A stretch of DNA of 64,000 bases from Knoellia flava TL1 (GTDB lineage Bacteria; Actinomycetota; Actinomycetes; Actinomycetales; Dermatophilaceae). The stretch covers positions 27,641-91,640 of the forward strand of contig NZ_AVPI01000011.1 in the NCBI RefSeq assembly GCF_000768675.1, given 5' to 3'. A model generated the notes under the pieces. The model did not search any database. It was given only the letters and a program-made list of their open reading frames with translations, and was not told the DNA's origin. Below are positions 1-8,972 of this stretch, piece by piece. The position numbers were made by a program, and so were the translations under genes. The first letter of the stretch is position 1. Each line of letters opens with the position of its first letter.

Positions 1-266
1 CTCTGGCCGACGGCCTTGAGCCCGGCGAAGTGGACGACCGCGTCGATCTGGGTGTCGACGAAGGTCGCCTCGGTCTTGTCGCGGTCGGTGAGGTCGAACG
101 ACCGCACGTCGAGCCGCTTCCCGGTCAGGGTCTCGAGCCGTCCGACCACCGACGGCTTCGCGTTGGCGAACGAGTCGACGACGGTGACCTCGTGGCCTGC
201 GGCGAGGAGCTGGACGACGGTGTGCGAGCCGATGTAGCCGGCTCCTCCGGAGACGAGAACGTGCAT
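1..266 (-). CDS. galE: UDP-glucose 4-epimerase, N-terminal part (runs off the window)
   Basis: Reading the complement from ATG at 266 gives a Rossmann start with GGAGYIGSHT near residues 7-16, then DSFAN around residue 31-35 and VVHFAGLKAVG at the window edge, the classic opening of GalE. The enzyme interconverts UDP-glucose and UDP-galactose with bound NAD in the cytoplasm and feeds cell-wall and polysaccharide sugars. Only about 88 residues are present, so the catalytic Tyr-x-x-x-Lys lies outside. A -10-like box TAGGCT ends 6 nt before the ATG, which suggests a leaderless transcript and supports this start. The gene diverges from mdh. A related short-chain epimerase cannot be fully excluded from the fragment. 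Confidence 0.88.
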   Translation of the reverse strand, partial: MHVLVSGGAGYIGSHTVVQLLAAGHEVTVVDSFANAKPSVVGRLETLTGKRLDVRSFDLTDRDKTEATFVDTQIDAVVHFAGLKAVGQ

Positions 267-272
267 GGTGCC

Positions 273-278
273 AGCCTA
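273..278 (-). promoter_or_regulatory. -10 box of galE, leaderless arrangement
   Basis: TAGGCT on the minus strand is followed by 6 nt and then the ATG. No Shine-Dalgarno sequence fits between them, so the transcript probably starts at or next to the start codon. Confidence 0.5.
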
Positions 279-314
279 GGTGCGGGCTCTGTGCCCTCCC
301 TGTCCGGGCGCTGA

Positions 315-320
315 TAGCGT
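315..320 (+). promoter_or_regulatory. possible -10 box of mdh
   Basis: TAGCGT lies about 40 nt before the mdh start. It matches the TAnnnT pattern used repeatedly in this window. The leader it implies carries an AGAGG ribosome-binding site, so mdh would be leadered, unlike its divergent neighbour galE. No clear -35 was found. Confidence 0.35.
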
Positions 321-362
321 CACGAACGACCACTCTCGTCCCCGCATGAAGAGGTACCCATC

Positions 363-1352
363 GTGAGCCCGACCCCCGTCAAGGTGGCCGTCACCGGCGC
401 TGCCGGTCAGATCGGCTACAGCCTGCTGTTCCGCATCGCGTCCGGCGCCCTGCTCGGCCCCGACACCCCCGTCGAGCTCCGCCTGCTCGAGATCACCCCG
501 GCGCTCAAGTCGCTCGAGGGCGTCGTCATGGAGCTCGACGACTGCGCCTTCCCGACGCTCGCCAAGGTCGAGATCGGTGACGACGCGGAGAAGGTCTTCG
601 ACGGCGTCAACCACGCCCTCCTCGTCGGCGCGCGCCCCCGCGGCCCCGGCATGGAGCGCGGTGACCTCCTCGAGGCCAACGGCGGCATCTTCGCCCCGCA
701 GGGCAAGGCACTCAACAAGGTCGCGGCCGACGACATCCGCATCACGGTCACCGGCAACCCGGCCAACACCAACGCGCTCATCGCGATGAGCAACGCCCCC
801 GACATCCCCACCGAGCGCTTCTCGGCCCTCACCCGCCTCGACCACAACCGCGCGATCAGCCAGCTCGCCGCCAAGCTCGGCGTGCCCGTCACCGACATCA
901 CGAAGATGACCATCTGGGGCAACCACTCCGCCACCCAGTACCCCGACCTCTTCCACGCAGAGGTCGGCGGCCGCAACGCCGCCGAGGCCGTCGGTGACCA
1001 GGAGTGGCTGGCGAACACGTTCATCCCGACCGTCGCCAAGCGCGGCGCGGCCATCATCGAGGCACGCGGCGCGTCCTCGGCCGCCTCCGCCGCGAGCGCG
1101 ACCATCGACCACGCCCGCACCTGGGTCGAGGGCACCGCCGAGGGCGACTGGGTCTCGATGGCCGTCCGGTCCGACGGCTCCTACGGCGTCGAGGAGGGGC
1201 TCATCTCCTCCTTCCCCGTCACGGTCAAGGACGGCGCGTGGAGCATCGTCCAGGGCCTCGACATCGACGAGTTCTCCCGCGGCAAGATCGACGCCTCCGT
1301 GGCCGAGATCGCCGAGGAGCGCGACGCCGTCAAGGGCCTGGGTCTCATCTGA
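363..1352 (+). CDS. mdh: malate dehydrogenase
   Basis: NAD-dependent enzyme of the TCA cycle that oxidises malate to oxaloacetate. The 329-residue chain is the usual length for this subfamily. Visible are the nucleotide-binding loop GAAGQIG (12-18), the substrate loop with [21 protein letters not shown] near 131, LDHNRA and the catalytic histidine in IWGNHS (His188). The GTG at 363 follows an AGAGG ribosome-binding site at a good distance, and the encoded N-terminus aligns with the family. It is a single gene, closed by a strong hairpin after the stop and diverging from galE. Confidence 0.96.
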   Translation: MSPTPVKVAVTGAAGQIGYSLLFRIASGALLGPDTPVELRLLEITPALKSLEGVVMELDDCAFPTLAKVEIGDDAEKVFDGVNHALLVGARPRGPGMERGDLLEANGGIFAPQGKALNKVAADDIRITVTGNPANTNALIAMSNAPDIPTERFSALTRLDHNRAISQLAAKLGVPVTDITKMTIWGNHSATQYPDLFHAEVGGRNAAEAVGDQEWLANTFIPTVAKRGAAIIEARGASSAASAASATIDHARTWVEGTAEGDWVSMAVRSDGSYGVEEGLISSFPVTVKDGAWSIVQGLDIDEFSRGKIDASVAEIAEERDAVKGLGLI

Positions 1353-1380
1353 CACACCCCTGAGCCGCGCGCGAGCGCGC

Positions 1381-1430
1381 GACGCGAGCACCCGGCATAC
1401 GACGTCGTTCGTATGCCGGGTGCTCGCGTC
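1381..1430 (+). terminator. perfect 22-bp hairpin after mdh
   Basis: Arms 1381-1402 and 1409-1430 are exact reverse complements around a 6-nt loop. There is no T-run. Each arm carries one copy of the interspersed CGTATGCCG motif, so part of the stem is built from that repeat. Confidence 0.7.
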
Positions 1431-1487
1431 CGTGCCCATACACCCCTTGGCCCCATCTCGCCACCGGAGTCGGGTAGACATGACGCC

Positions 1488-2309
1488 ATGCCCCCGACCA
1501 GCACCGATGCCTTCTCGTTCTCCGGCGACTGGAGCGGCCAGCTCGTCGCGACCGCGATCCACACCGGCCACGACCTCCGCGACGACATCGCCTCCCACCT
1601 CGTGCTCGACGAGGACACGCGGCTGCGTGAGGAGGACCCCTTCACCGACCTCATCGGGGCCGAGTGCCCGGCCCGGGTCGTCGTCCACCGGTCACGCTTC
1701 GAGGTCGACCTCAACCGTCCCCGCGAGGAGGCGGTCTACCGCCGCCCCGAGGACGCCTGGGACCTGCACGTGTGGCGCGAGGCGGAGCTGCCGGACGACC
1801 TGACCGAGGGCTCGCTCGCCGTCCACGACGCCTTCTACGCCGCCCTCGGCGAGCGCCTCGACGCCGTCGCCGCGCGAGGACCGTTCGTCCTCTACGACGT
1901 GCACTCCTACAACCACCGCCGTGACGGCGCCGACGAGCCCGAGGCCCCGGGTGGGGAGAACCCCGAGGTCAACGTCGGCACCGGTTCGCTCGACCGCGAC
2001 CGCTGGGGCGACGTCGTCGACGTCTTCATGTCGACCCTCGCCGGCACCGACACCGCGGGCGGCGAGATCGACGTGCGCGAGAACGTGCGCTTCAAGGGCG
2101 CGAACCTCTGCGCCTGGGTGCACGAGCGCTACCCCGACCACGGCGTGGCCCTCGCCCTCGAGTTCAAGAAGACCTACATGGACGAGTGGACCGGGCAGCC
2201 GGACCGCGCGCGCATCGCCGACCTCGCCCGTGCGCTGGGACAGACGGTCGACCCGGTGCTGCGCGCGCTCGCCGCGACCGGCGGCTCTGGCCAGTTCGCG
2301 CGGGGATGA
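1488..2309 (+). CDS. N-formylglutamate amidohydrolase family protein
   Basis: A 273-residue protein of the N-formylglutamate amidohydrolase (FGase) family, which are metal-dependent hydrolases that release formate or an acyl group from an amino acid. Visible are an N-terminal HTGHDLRDD motif (His25, His28), DLNRPR, YDVHSYNHRR around residue 140 and LALEFKK near the C-terminus. The ATG at 1488 was chosen because the upstream in-frame codons run through the mdh terminator. The stop overlaps the next start (ATGA), so this is the first gene of a three-gene operon with a QEGLA metallopeptidase and an ATP-grasp ligase. No hut genes are nearby, so a histidine-degradation role is unlikely. The natural substrate is unknown. 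Confidence 0.85.
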   Translation: MPPTSTDAFSFSGDWSGQLVATAIHTGHDLRDDIASHLVLDEDTRLREEDPFTDLIGAECPARVVVHRSRFEVDLNRPREEAVYRRPEDAWDLHVWREAELPDDLTEGSLAVHDAFYAALGERLDAVAARGPFVLYDVHSYNHRRDGADEPEAPGGENPEVNVGTGSLDRDRWGDVVDVFMSTLAGTDTAGGEIDVRENVRFKGANLCAWVHERYPDHGVALALEFKKTYMDEWTGQPDRARIADLARALGQTVDPVLRALAATGGSGQFARG

Positions 2310-3475
2310 GCCGCACCCAGCTGTCGGTCGCCGACCTCGCGATCGACCACACGCTTGCCCAGACGGCGGGCAGCATGCAGTTCCTGCTCGACGTCACGCC
2401 GGTCAACGCCGACCACGTCCGTCAGGAGTTCGCGGAGGGACGAGTCGGTCCGCCGAAGTTCACCTACCGGCCGCTCGAGGTGGCCCCGGAGGTGCTCGCC
2501 AAGGCGCTCGACAACATCGACGTCGCGTCCGTCGAGGACCCCACGCTCGGTCACCTCCTGCGCGCCAAGCACCGCGAGCTCGCCCTCCAGATCGAGATGC
2601 TCAAGGCCCGCGACACCGACGACTTCAGCGCGTTGAGCATCCAGCTCTACGGCGCGGCCTCACCCGAGCTGCAGGCCCAGGCCGAGAGCATCCTCGAGCG
2701 GGTCCACCGGACCGAAGGCCCCGGCGAGAGCCTCGACGCACCGGCGTTCCTCGCCCTCGCCCAGGCCGAGATCGACCACTACCGCGAGATCGACCCCGAG
2801 ATCGACATCCACGCCGAGATGCGTGACGACGTCAACGGCGTCATGGTGAGCGGCAACACGCTGCTCATCGACACCGACTCCGCAGTCCAGGTCTCGCGTG
2901 CCAACGCGCTCATCCAGCACGAGGTCGGCACCCACCTCGTCACCCAGGTCAACGGCACGGCCCAGCCGGTGCGAGTCCTCGGGTCCGGGCTCGCCGGTTA
3001 CGACGAGACGCAGGAGGGCCTCGCCGTCCTCGCCGAGATCGGGTGCGGGCAGCTCACGCCGTTCCGCCTGCGCCAGCTCGCCGCCCGCGTGCTCACCGTG
3101 CATCGCATGCACTCCGGCGCCGACTTCGTCGAGGCGTGGCGGGCCCTCGTCGACGAGGGATTCCCCGAGAACAGCGCGTTCACGACGACGATGCGCGCGT
3201 TCCGCTCGGGCGGCCTCAGCAAGGACGCGATCTACCTGCGCGGCCTCGTCGAGCTCCTCGTCCACCTGCGCGACGGCGGCGAGCTCGACCTGCTCTGGCT
3301 CGGCAAGTTCTCGCTCGAGGACCTGCCGCTCATCCGCGACCTCGACGACCGAGGCGTGCTCAACCCACCCCGGCTGCGCCCTCGCTACCTCGAGGACGCC
3401 GCCGCACAGACCCGGCTCGCCGCCGCGGCCGACCGGGCCGACGACGTGGCGGGCCTCATCGAAGGAGCAGCATGA
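2306..3475 (+). CDS. QEGLA-motif (DUF1704/MATCAP-like) metallopeptidase
   Basis: A 389-residue protein with the zinc-binding HEVGTH motif (205-210) and QEGLA at 236-240, the signature of the family annotated as flavohemoglobin expression-modulating QEGLA motif protein. Animal relatives (MATCAP) are carboxypeptidases that remove the last tyrosine of tubulin; bacterial substrates are not known to me. No signal peptide or membrane segment is seen, so it should be cytoplasmic. ATG at 2306 overlaps the previous stop and the gene ends in an ATGA overlap with the ATP-grasp gene, giving strict translational coupling. The family assignment is firm; activity on a C-terminal residue is inferred from the eukaryotic relatives. 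Confidence 0.85.
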   Translation: MSRTQLSVADLAIDHTLAQTAGSMQFLLDVTPVNADHVRQEFAEGRVGPPKFTYRPLEVAPEVLAKALDNIDVASVEDPTLGHLLRAKHRELALQIEMLKARDTDDFSALSIQLYGAASPELQAQAESILERVHRTEGPGESLDAPAFLALAQAEIDHYREIDPEIDIHAEMRDDVNGVMVSGNTLLIDTDSAVQVSRANALIQHEVGTHLVTQVNGTAQPVRVLGSGLAGYDETQEGLAVLAEIGCGQLTPFRLRQLAARVLTVHRMHSGADFVEAWRALVDEGFPENSAFTTTMRAFRSGGLSKDAIYLRGLVELLVHLRDGGELDLLWLGKFSLEDLPLIRDLDDRGVLNPPRLRPRYLEDAAAQTRLAAAADRADDVAGLIEGAA

Positions 3476-4515
3476 AGATCGGATTCGTCGTCAACGACGT
3501 CCTCAGCGAGAAGCCCGTCTACACGACGACGCGGCTCGCCATGGCGGCCACCCAGATGGGCCACGAGGCCTACCTCATGGGCATCGGCGACTTCGCCTAC
3601 GAGCCGGACGGGTCGCTCACGGCTCGAGCCCGCGGCGGCAAGGCCAAGAGCTACCGCTCCCTCGAGCGCTACCTCGACGACGTGCAGAAGCCGGACGTGG
3701 AGGAGCGGCTCCCGCTGGGCGAGTTCGACGTGGTCATGCTCCGCAACGACCCGGCCGAGGACGCCGAGGACCGTCCCTGGGCCAACACCGCGGCCGTCGC
3801 CTTCGGTGAGCTGTTCGCCGCGTCCGGGGTCCTCGTCGTCAACGACCCGACCAACCTCGCCCAGGCGCTGTCCAAGGCCTACTTCCAGCACTTCCCGGAG
3901 GCCGTGCGTCCGCAGACGCTCATCTCCCGCGACGAGGACCGCATCGCCTCCTTCATCTCCGACCTCGGTGGCCGTGCCGTGCTCAAGCCGCTCCAAGGCA
4001 GCGGCGGCAGCGGCGTCTTCCTCGTCAACAACGACGAGTCGCCGAACCTCAGCCAGATCATCGAGGCGATCGCGCGCGACGGCTACGTCGTGGCCCAGGA
4101 GTACCTCCCTGCAGCCGCGGACGGCGACGTCCGGATGTTCGTCATGAACGGTCGGCCGCTCGAGGTGGACGGCCGCATCGCCGCCTTCCGCCGCAAGAGC
4201 AGCAGTGACGACCTGCGGAGCAACATGTCGGCCGGCGGCAAGGCGAGCAAGGTCGCCGTCACCGACGAGATGCTCGAGCTGGTCGAGGCGGTCCGACCCA
4301 AGCTCGTCGCCGACGGCATGTTCCTCGTCGGCCTCGACATTGTCGGCGACAAGCTCATGGAGGTCAACGTCTTCAGCCCGGGCGGCCTCGGGTCGTGCGA
4401 GCAGCTCTACGGCCACGACTACGCCCCGCCGATCATCGAGGACCTCGAGCGCAAGCTCGCCATCAAGCGCCACTACCCCGACGAGCTCACCAACCTGCGC
4501 CTCGCCACCCTCTGA
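3472..4515 (+). CDS. glutathione synthetase-like ATP-grasp ligase
   Basis: A 347-residue ATP-grasp enzyme resembling GshB/RimK. These join a carboxylate to an amine using ATP through an acyl phosphate. Visible are an N-terminal MKIGFVVND pre-ATP-grasp fold, the ATP-binding Lys172 with its glycine-rich loop KPLQGSGGSGV, the adenine-binding stretch with Glu210 (QEYLPAAADGDVR), and the metal ligands in MEVNVFSPGG (296-305). GAAGGAG precedes the ATG by 4 nt and the start overlaps the previous stop. There is no gshA nearby and actinobacteria mostly use mycothiol, so glutathione synthesis is unlikely. It probably ligates an amino acid or peptide handled by the other two operon enzymes. Confidence 0.82.
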   Translation: MKIGFVVNDVLSEKPVYTTTRLAMAATQMGHEAYLMGIGDFAYEPDGSLTARARGGKAKSYRSLERYLDDVQKPDVEERLPLGEFDVVMLRNDPAEDAEDRPWANTAAVAFGELFAASGVLVVNDPTNLAQALSKAYFQHFPEAVRPQTLISRDEDRIASFISDLGGRAVLKPLQGSGGSGVFLVNNDESPNLSQIIEAIARDGYVVAQEYLPAAADGDVRMFVMNGRPLEVDGRIAAFRRKSSSDDLRSNMSAGGKASKVAVTDEMLELVEAVRPKLVADGMFLVGLDIVGDKLMEVNVFSPGGLGSCEQLYGHDYAPPIIEDLERKLAIKRHYPDELTNLRLATL

Positions 4516-4532
4516 CGCCGGTCCCGAGCCCT

Positions 4533-4594
4533 CCCGTATGCCGTGCGCCCACCTCGGGCGCGGGTCCCACGCTCTGCGTGGGCCGGCATACGGG
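4533..4594. terminator. branched inverted repeat after the QEGLA operon
   Basis: An outer 11-bp stem (4533-4543 with 4584-4594, CCCGTATGCCG and its complement) encloses two smaller hairpins, GCGCCC/GGGCGC (4545-4550, 4556-4561) and CCCACGC/GCGTGGG. The whole can fold as a three-way junction. The outer stem is a pair of the interspersed CGTATGCCG motif. It could act as terminator for the operon. A related half copy lies at 29031-29060. Confidence 0.5.
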
Positions 4595-4620
4595 CGTCGT
4601 CGACCACCCCAAGGTATGGA

Positions 4621-4649
4621 TTGCACAAAATCTTGTGCAGAGCTATTGA
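4621..4649 (+). promoter_or_regulatory. subtilase promoter with overlapping palindromic operator
   Basis: TTGCAC (4621-4626) and TATTGA (4644-4649) are separated by exactly 17 nt, a good housekeeping-sigma promoter and unusually AT-rich for this window. The palindrome TGCACAA-AATC-TTGTGCA (4622-4639) covers the -35 and most of the spacer, the position expected for a repressor operator. The regulator is not identifiable here. Confidence 0.6.
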
Positions 4650-4719
4650 TCTGTTCCGGTCGGGTCGGCAGGGTTGCCGGTGGGACCGCGAAGGGGCGGT
4701 CCACAACCAGGAGGAAACA

Positions 4720-6186
<1,467 letters not shown>

Positions 6187-6220
6187 CGACGCTCCTGAGC
6201 AGCTGACTCGCGGCTGAGAC

Positions 6221-6262
6221 CACGAGGCCCGTGTTCCCTCCCTGAGGGACACGGGCCTCGTG
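6221..6262 (+). terminator. hairpin after the subtilase gene
   Basis: CACGAGGCCCGTGT...CCCTC (6221-6240) pairs with 6244-6262 with one bulged base and a 3-nt loop. There is no T-run, as usual in actinobacteria. Confidence 0.7.
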
Positions 6263-6306
6263 CTGTGTGCGGGCTGCCGTGCGCAGCCGCACGGCTACCG
6301 CGTGGG

Positions 6307-6328
6307 AAGTGCTGCGATCACAGCACTT
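6307..6328 (-). terminator. short inverted repeat after folD
   Basis: AAGTGCTG-CGATCA-CAGCACTT is an 8-bp perfect stem about 50 nt beyond the folD stop. It may terminate folD from the minus side, facing the subtilase terminator. Confidence 0.4.
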
Positions 6329-6376
6329 TCGATGCGGTATGCCGTGCAGGAGTTGACGCTGAGCCCGCCCCTTCGG

Positions 6377-7240
6377 TCAGCGGATGCCGGCCTGCTTCTC
6401 GGCGATCTCGACGACGTTGGTGAGGAGCATCGCGCGGGTCATCGGCCCGACCCCGCCGGGGTTGGGGCTGACCCACCCCGCGACCTCGGCGACGTCCGCG
6501 GCGACGTCGCCGGCGATGACCGACTTCCCGTCCTCGACGACCCGGCTCACGCCGACGTCGAGGACGGCGGCACCGGGCTTGACCATGTCGGCCGTGACGA
6601 GGCCGGGTACGCCCGCGGCGGCGACGACGATGTCGGCCCGGCGCACCTCGGCCGCGAGGTCGACCGTGCCGGTGTGGCACTGGACGACGGTCGCGTTCTC
6701 GGAACGACGGGTGAGGATGAGCGAGAGCGGGCGACCGACGGTGATGCCGCGCCCGACGACGACGACCCGCGCGCCCGCGATCGGCACGTCGTGGCGGCGG
6801 AGCAGCTCGACGACACCCACGGGCGTGCAGGGCAGCGGCGCGTCCTTGCCGAGCACGAGCCAGCCGAGGTTCATCGGGTGCAGGCCGTCGACGTCCTTCG
6901 TGGGGTCGACCTCGGCAAGGATGCGGTTCTCGTCGAGCCCGGTGGGCTGCTGGACGAGGAAGCCGGTGCACGCGGGATCTGCGTTGAGCTCGCGGACGAC
7001 GTGGAGGACCTCGTCGAGCGTGGACGTCGCGGGCAGGTCGCGGCGGATGCTCGACAGACCGATCTCGGCGCAGTCCTTGTGCTTCGCGCCGACATACCAG
7101 GCGCTGCCCGGGTCGTCGCCCACGAGCACGGTGCCGAGCCCCGGGGTGATGCCGCGCTCCGCGAGGGCTGCCACGCGACCGCGCAGCTCCTCCTTGATCG
7201 TCGCGAGGATCGCCTTGCCGTCGAGTATCTGAGCCGTCAC
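6377..7240 (-). CDS. folD: methylenetetrahydrofolate dehydrogenase / cyclohydrolase
   Basis: Bifunctional one-carbon enzyme converting 5,10-methylene-THF to 10-formyl-THF, the donor used by PurN and PurH, both encoded further along this window. The 287 residues include YVGAKHKDC with the catalytic lysine, [23 protein letters not shown], the NADP loop [12 protein letters not shown] and the C-terminal [15 protein letters not shown], all hallmark FolD motifs. The GTG at 7240 is chosen because GGGAGG stands 9 nt upstream of it. An ATG at 7249 would directly abut that site. It is a single gene with a small hairpin downstream. Confidence 0.95.
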   Translation of the reverse strand: MTAQILDGKAILATIKEELRGRVAALAERGITPGLGTVLVGDDPGSAWYVGAKHKDCAEIGLSSIRRDLPATSTLDEVLHVVRELNADPACTGFLVQQPTGLDENRILAEVDPTKDVDGLHPMNLGWLVLGKDAPLPCTPVGVVELLRRHDVPIAGARVVVVGRGITVGRPLSLILTRRSENATVVQCHTGTVDLAAEVRRADIVVAAAGVPGLVTADMVKPGAAVLDVGVSRVVEDGKSVIAGDVAADVAEVAGWVSPNPGGVGPMTRAMLLTNVVEIAEKQAGIR

Positions 7241-7303
7241 GACCGCCATCCTCCCAGAGCGGAGTCCGCCGGCGGGGGGCGCCACCCATCACCCCCACCG
7301 GTG

Positions 7304-7437
7304 GGGTGTCTTCGCTCCATCTCCGGACGCAAGGCCACCTCCTTCGCTGCGTCCCTCGGCGCACGCGGCCTACGCATCAGGTGGCGACGCAGGTGGGGTG
7401 TGGTGCCTGTGCGTCACCAGAGGGAGCGAAGACACCC
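7304..7437. repeat. long-range inverted repeat between folD and allG
   Basis: GGGTGTCTTCGCTCC (7304-7318) is repeated exactly as its complement at 7423-7437, about 104 nt apart. Between lie further short complementary stretches (GGACGCA and TGCGTCC). No reading frame with actinobacterial codon bias crosses it. Purpose unknown. Confidence 0.5.
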
Positions 7438-7440
7438 TCC

Positions 7441-7558
7441 CGGGCGGACCTGTGCCGGGGCGGCCCGCCCCAACGCGGCGGGCGGACCTCTGCGGGGACC
7501 GCCCGACCCATCGCGCCGGGCGGACCGACCTATGCGGGGACGGCCCGACCCAGTGCGG
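7441..7558. repeat. three imperfect tandem repeats of about 38 bp
   Basis: Units begin with CGGGCGGACC at 7441, 7479 and 7517 (38, 38 and 42 bp) and share GGGG(C/A)CGGCCCG-like centres. The third unit contains the stop codon and last codons of the allG gene, so the array starts inside a coding region and spreads downstream. Confidence 0.7.
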
Positions 7559-8972
7559 CGAGGGCCGCGGGGAAGCACTCGGCCGGCGGCGTGACCAGTC
7601 CAGCCCCCACCTGACCGGTGCCGGCGACGCGGCCGGCCATGCCCGTGTTGATCTGCGGCAGGATCCCGGTCCGGACCACGGAGACGACGTCGATCCCCGT
7701 CGGCGTCCCGCGGAAGTCGAGGATGGGCACCTGGTACATCGGGTGCTCACCGAACGTGATCTCGTACATCGTCTGCGTCGCCCGCAGCGCGAACGGCACG
7801 TCGCCTCCGACGAACTTGACGATCGCCGGGGCCGCGGCCATCGCGAACCCGCCGATGCCGGCCGTCTCGGTGATCGCCGAGTCGCCGATGTCGGGATTCG
7901 CGTCGTCCGGCCCGTAGTCACCGAGGAAGAGCCCCTGCGGGGTGTTCGCCGGACCGGTGAACCACGCGTCGCCGGTGCCCGAGACCCGGATACCGAAGTC
8001 GGTGCCGTTGCGGGCCATCGTCGTGACGAGCGAGGACCCGGGGACGCCGTGGGCGGCCATCGTCGCGAGCTTGCAGGCCGGCATACCGAGGTTGAGGAAG
8101 AAGTGCTCGTTCGCGCCCGAGAAGCGCACCGCCTGGGCGATGTCGTCCGACGACGCCTTGGCGGTGATCATGCCCGGCAGCAGCTCGCGCAGGAGCATGA
8201 GCGAGCCGGCGCGGTTGCGGTTGTGGCCCTCGTCGCCCATCTGGAGCATCTGGGCGAGGATCGACCGGATGTCGAAAGGACCGGTCGCGCGCACCGAGCG
8301 TTGGAGGATCGGCCCGAGGACGTCGGTCATCCAGTGCAGCCGGTCGACGACCTCGGGGCCGTAGGCGCCGTAGCGCAGGACCTTGCCGAGGCCCTCGTTG
8401 AGCGAGCACCACGACCAGGCGTCGTGGACCTCGTCGCGCAGGCCGTACATCCACATCGACGGCGACACGACACCGGCCATCGGGCCGACCGCGTCGCGGT
8501 GGTGGCACGGCTCGAACGCGAACTGCCCTGCAGCGAGCGCCTTCTCGGCCTCCTCGGCGTTGTCGGCCAGCCCCTCGAAGAGGACCGCACCGATGAGCGC
8601 GCCCTTGAGCGGGCCCGACATGCGCTCCCACTCGATCGGCGGCCCGGCGTGCAGGAACGTGCCGCGTTCGAGGCCGAGCGCGTCCTTGGCCTGCTTGACG
8701 TCGCAGAGCTCGGCTCCCGCGGCGACCATGCGCGCGTATGCCGTCGCGTTGGCCTCCGCACGGCGCGTGTCGGCCAGGACCCGGGCGAGGTCGCCCTCGG
8801 TGCCGGGCATCGGCGGCTGCCAGTCGGCCTCGACGACGGTGACCGCCTGTCCGCGCAGTGCGTCGGCGAAGAGGCCGACACCGGCGGTCGCGACGGTCGG
8901 GGACTCGGCCGACAGGAGCCCGCGCAGGGGTGCCGCGCCGCCGTTGGCCGCGGTGGAGGTGGACGCCGTCAT
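7530..8972 (-). CDS. allG: DUF1116 protein, AllG (YlbE)-like transcarbamylase subunit
   Basis: A 480-residue DUF1116 family protein. In E. coli the DUF1116 protein YlbE works with FdrA and YlbF as an oxamic (oxalurate) transcarbamylase, now called AllFGH. Recognisable stretches include FEPCHHRDAVGPMAGVVSPSMW, SLNEGLGKVLRYGA, EHFFLNLGMPACK, NGTDFGIRVSGTG and GDYGPDDANPDIGDSAITET. ATG at 8972 overlaps the stop of the upstream fdrA-like gene (ATGA), so it is the third gene of a tight operon. The extreme 3' end lies in a tandem repeat. The substrate may differ from oxalurate, since barbiturase and carbamate kinase are also in this window. Confidence 0.85.
   Translation of the reverse strand: MTASTSTAANGGAAPLRGLLSAESPTVATAGVGLFADALRGQAVTVVEADWQPPMPGTEGDLARVLADTRRAEANATAYARMVAAGAELCDVKQAKDALGLERGTFLHAGPPIEWERMSGPLKGALIGAVLFEGLADNAEEAEKALAAGQFAFEPCHHRDAVGPMAGVVSPSMWMYGLRDEVHDAWSWCSLNEGLGKVLRYGAYGPEVVDRLHWMTDVLGPILQRSVRATGPFDIRSILAQMLQMGDEGHNRNRAGSLMLLRELLPGMITAKASSDDIAQAVRFSGANEHFFLNLGMPACKLATMAAHGVPGSSLVTTMARNGTDFGIRVSGTGDAWFTGPANTPQGLFLGDYGPDDANPDIGDSAITETAGIGGFAMAAAPAIVKFVGGDVPFALRATQTMYEITFGEHPMYQVPILDFRGTPTGIDVVSVVRTGILPQINTGMAGRVAGTGQVGAGLVTPPAECFPAALAALGRAVPA

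Noticed and set aside
3472..4515. Glutathione synthetase (gshB)
   Set aside because: No gshA is present and actinobacteria generally use mycothiol; the operon partners point to another ligation.
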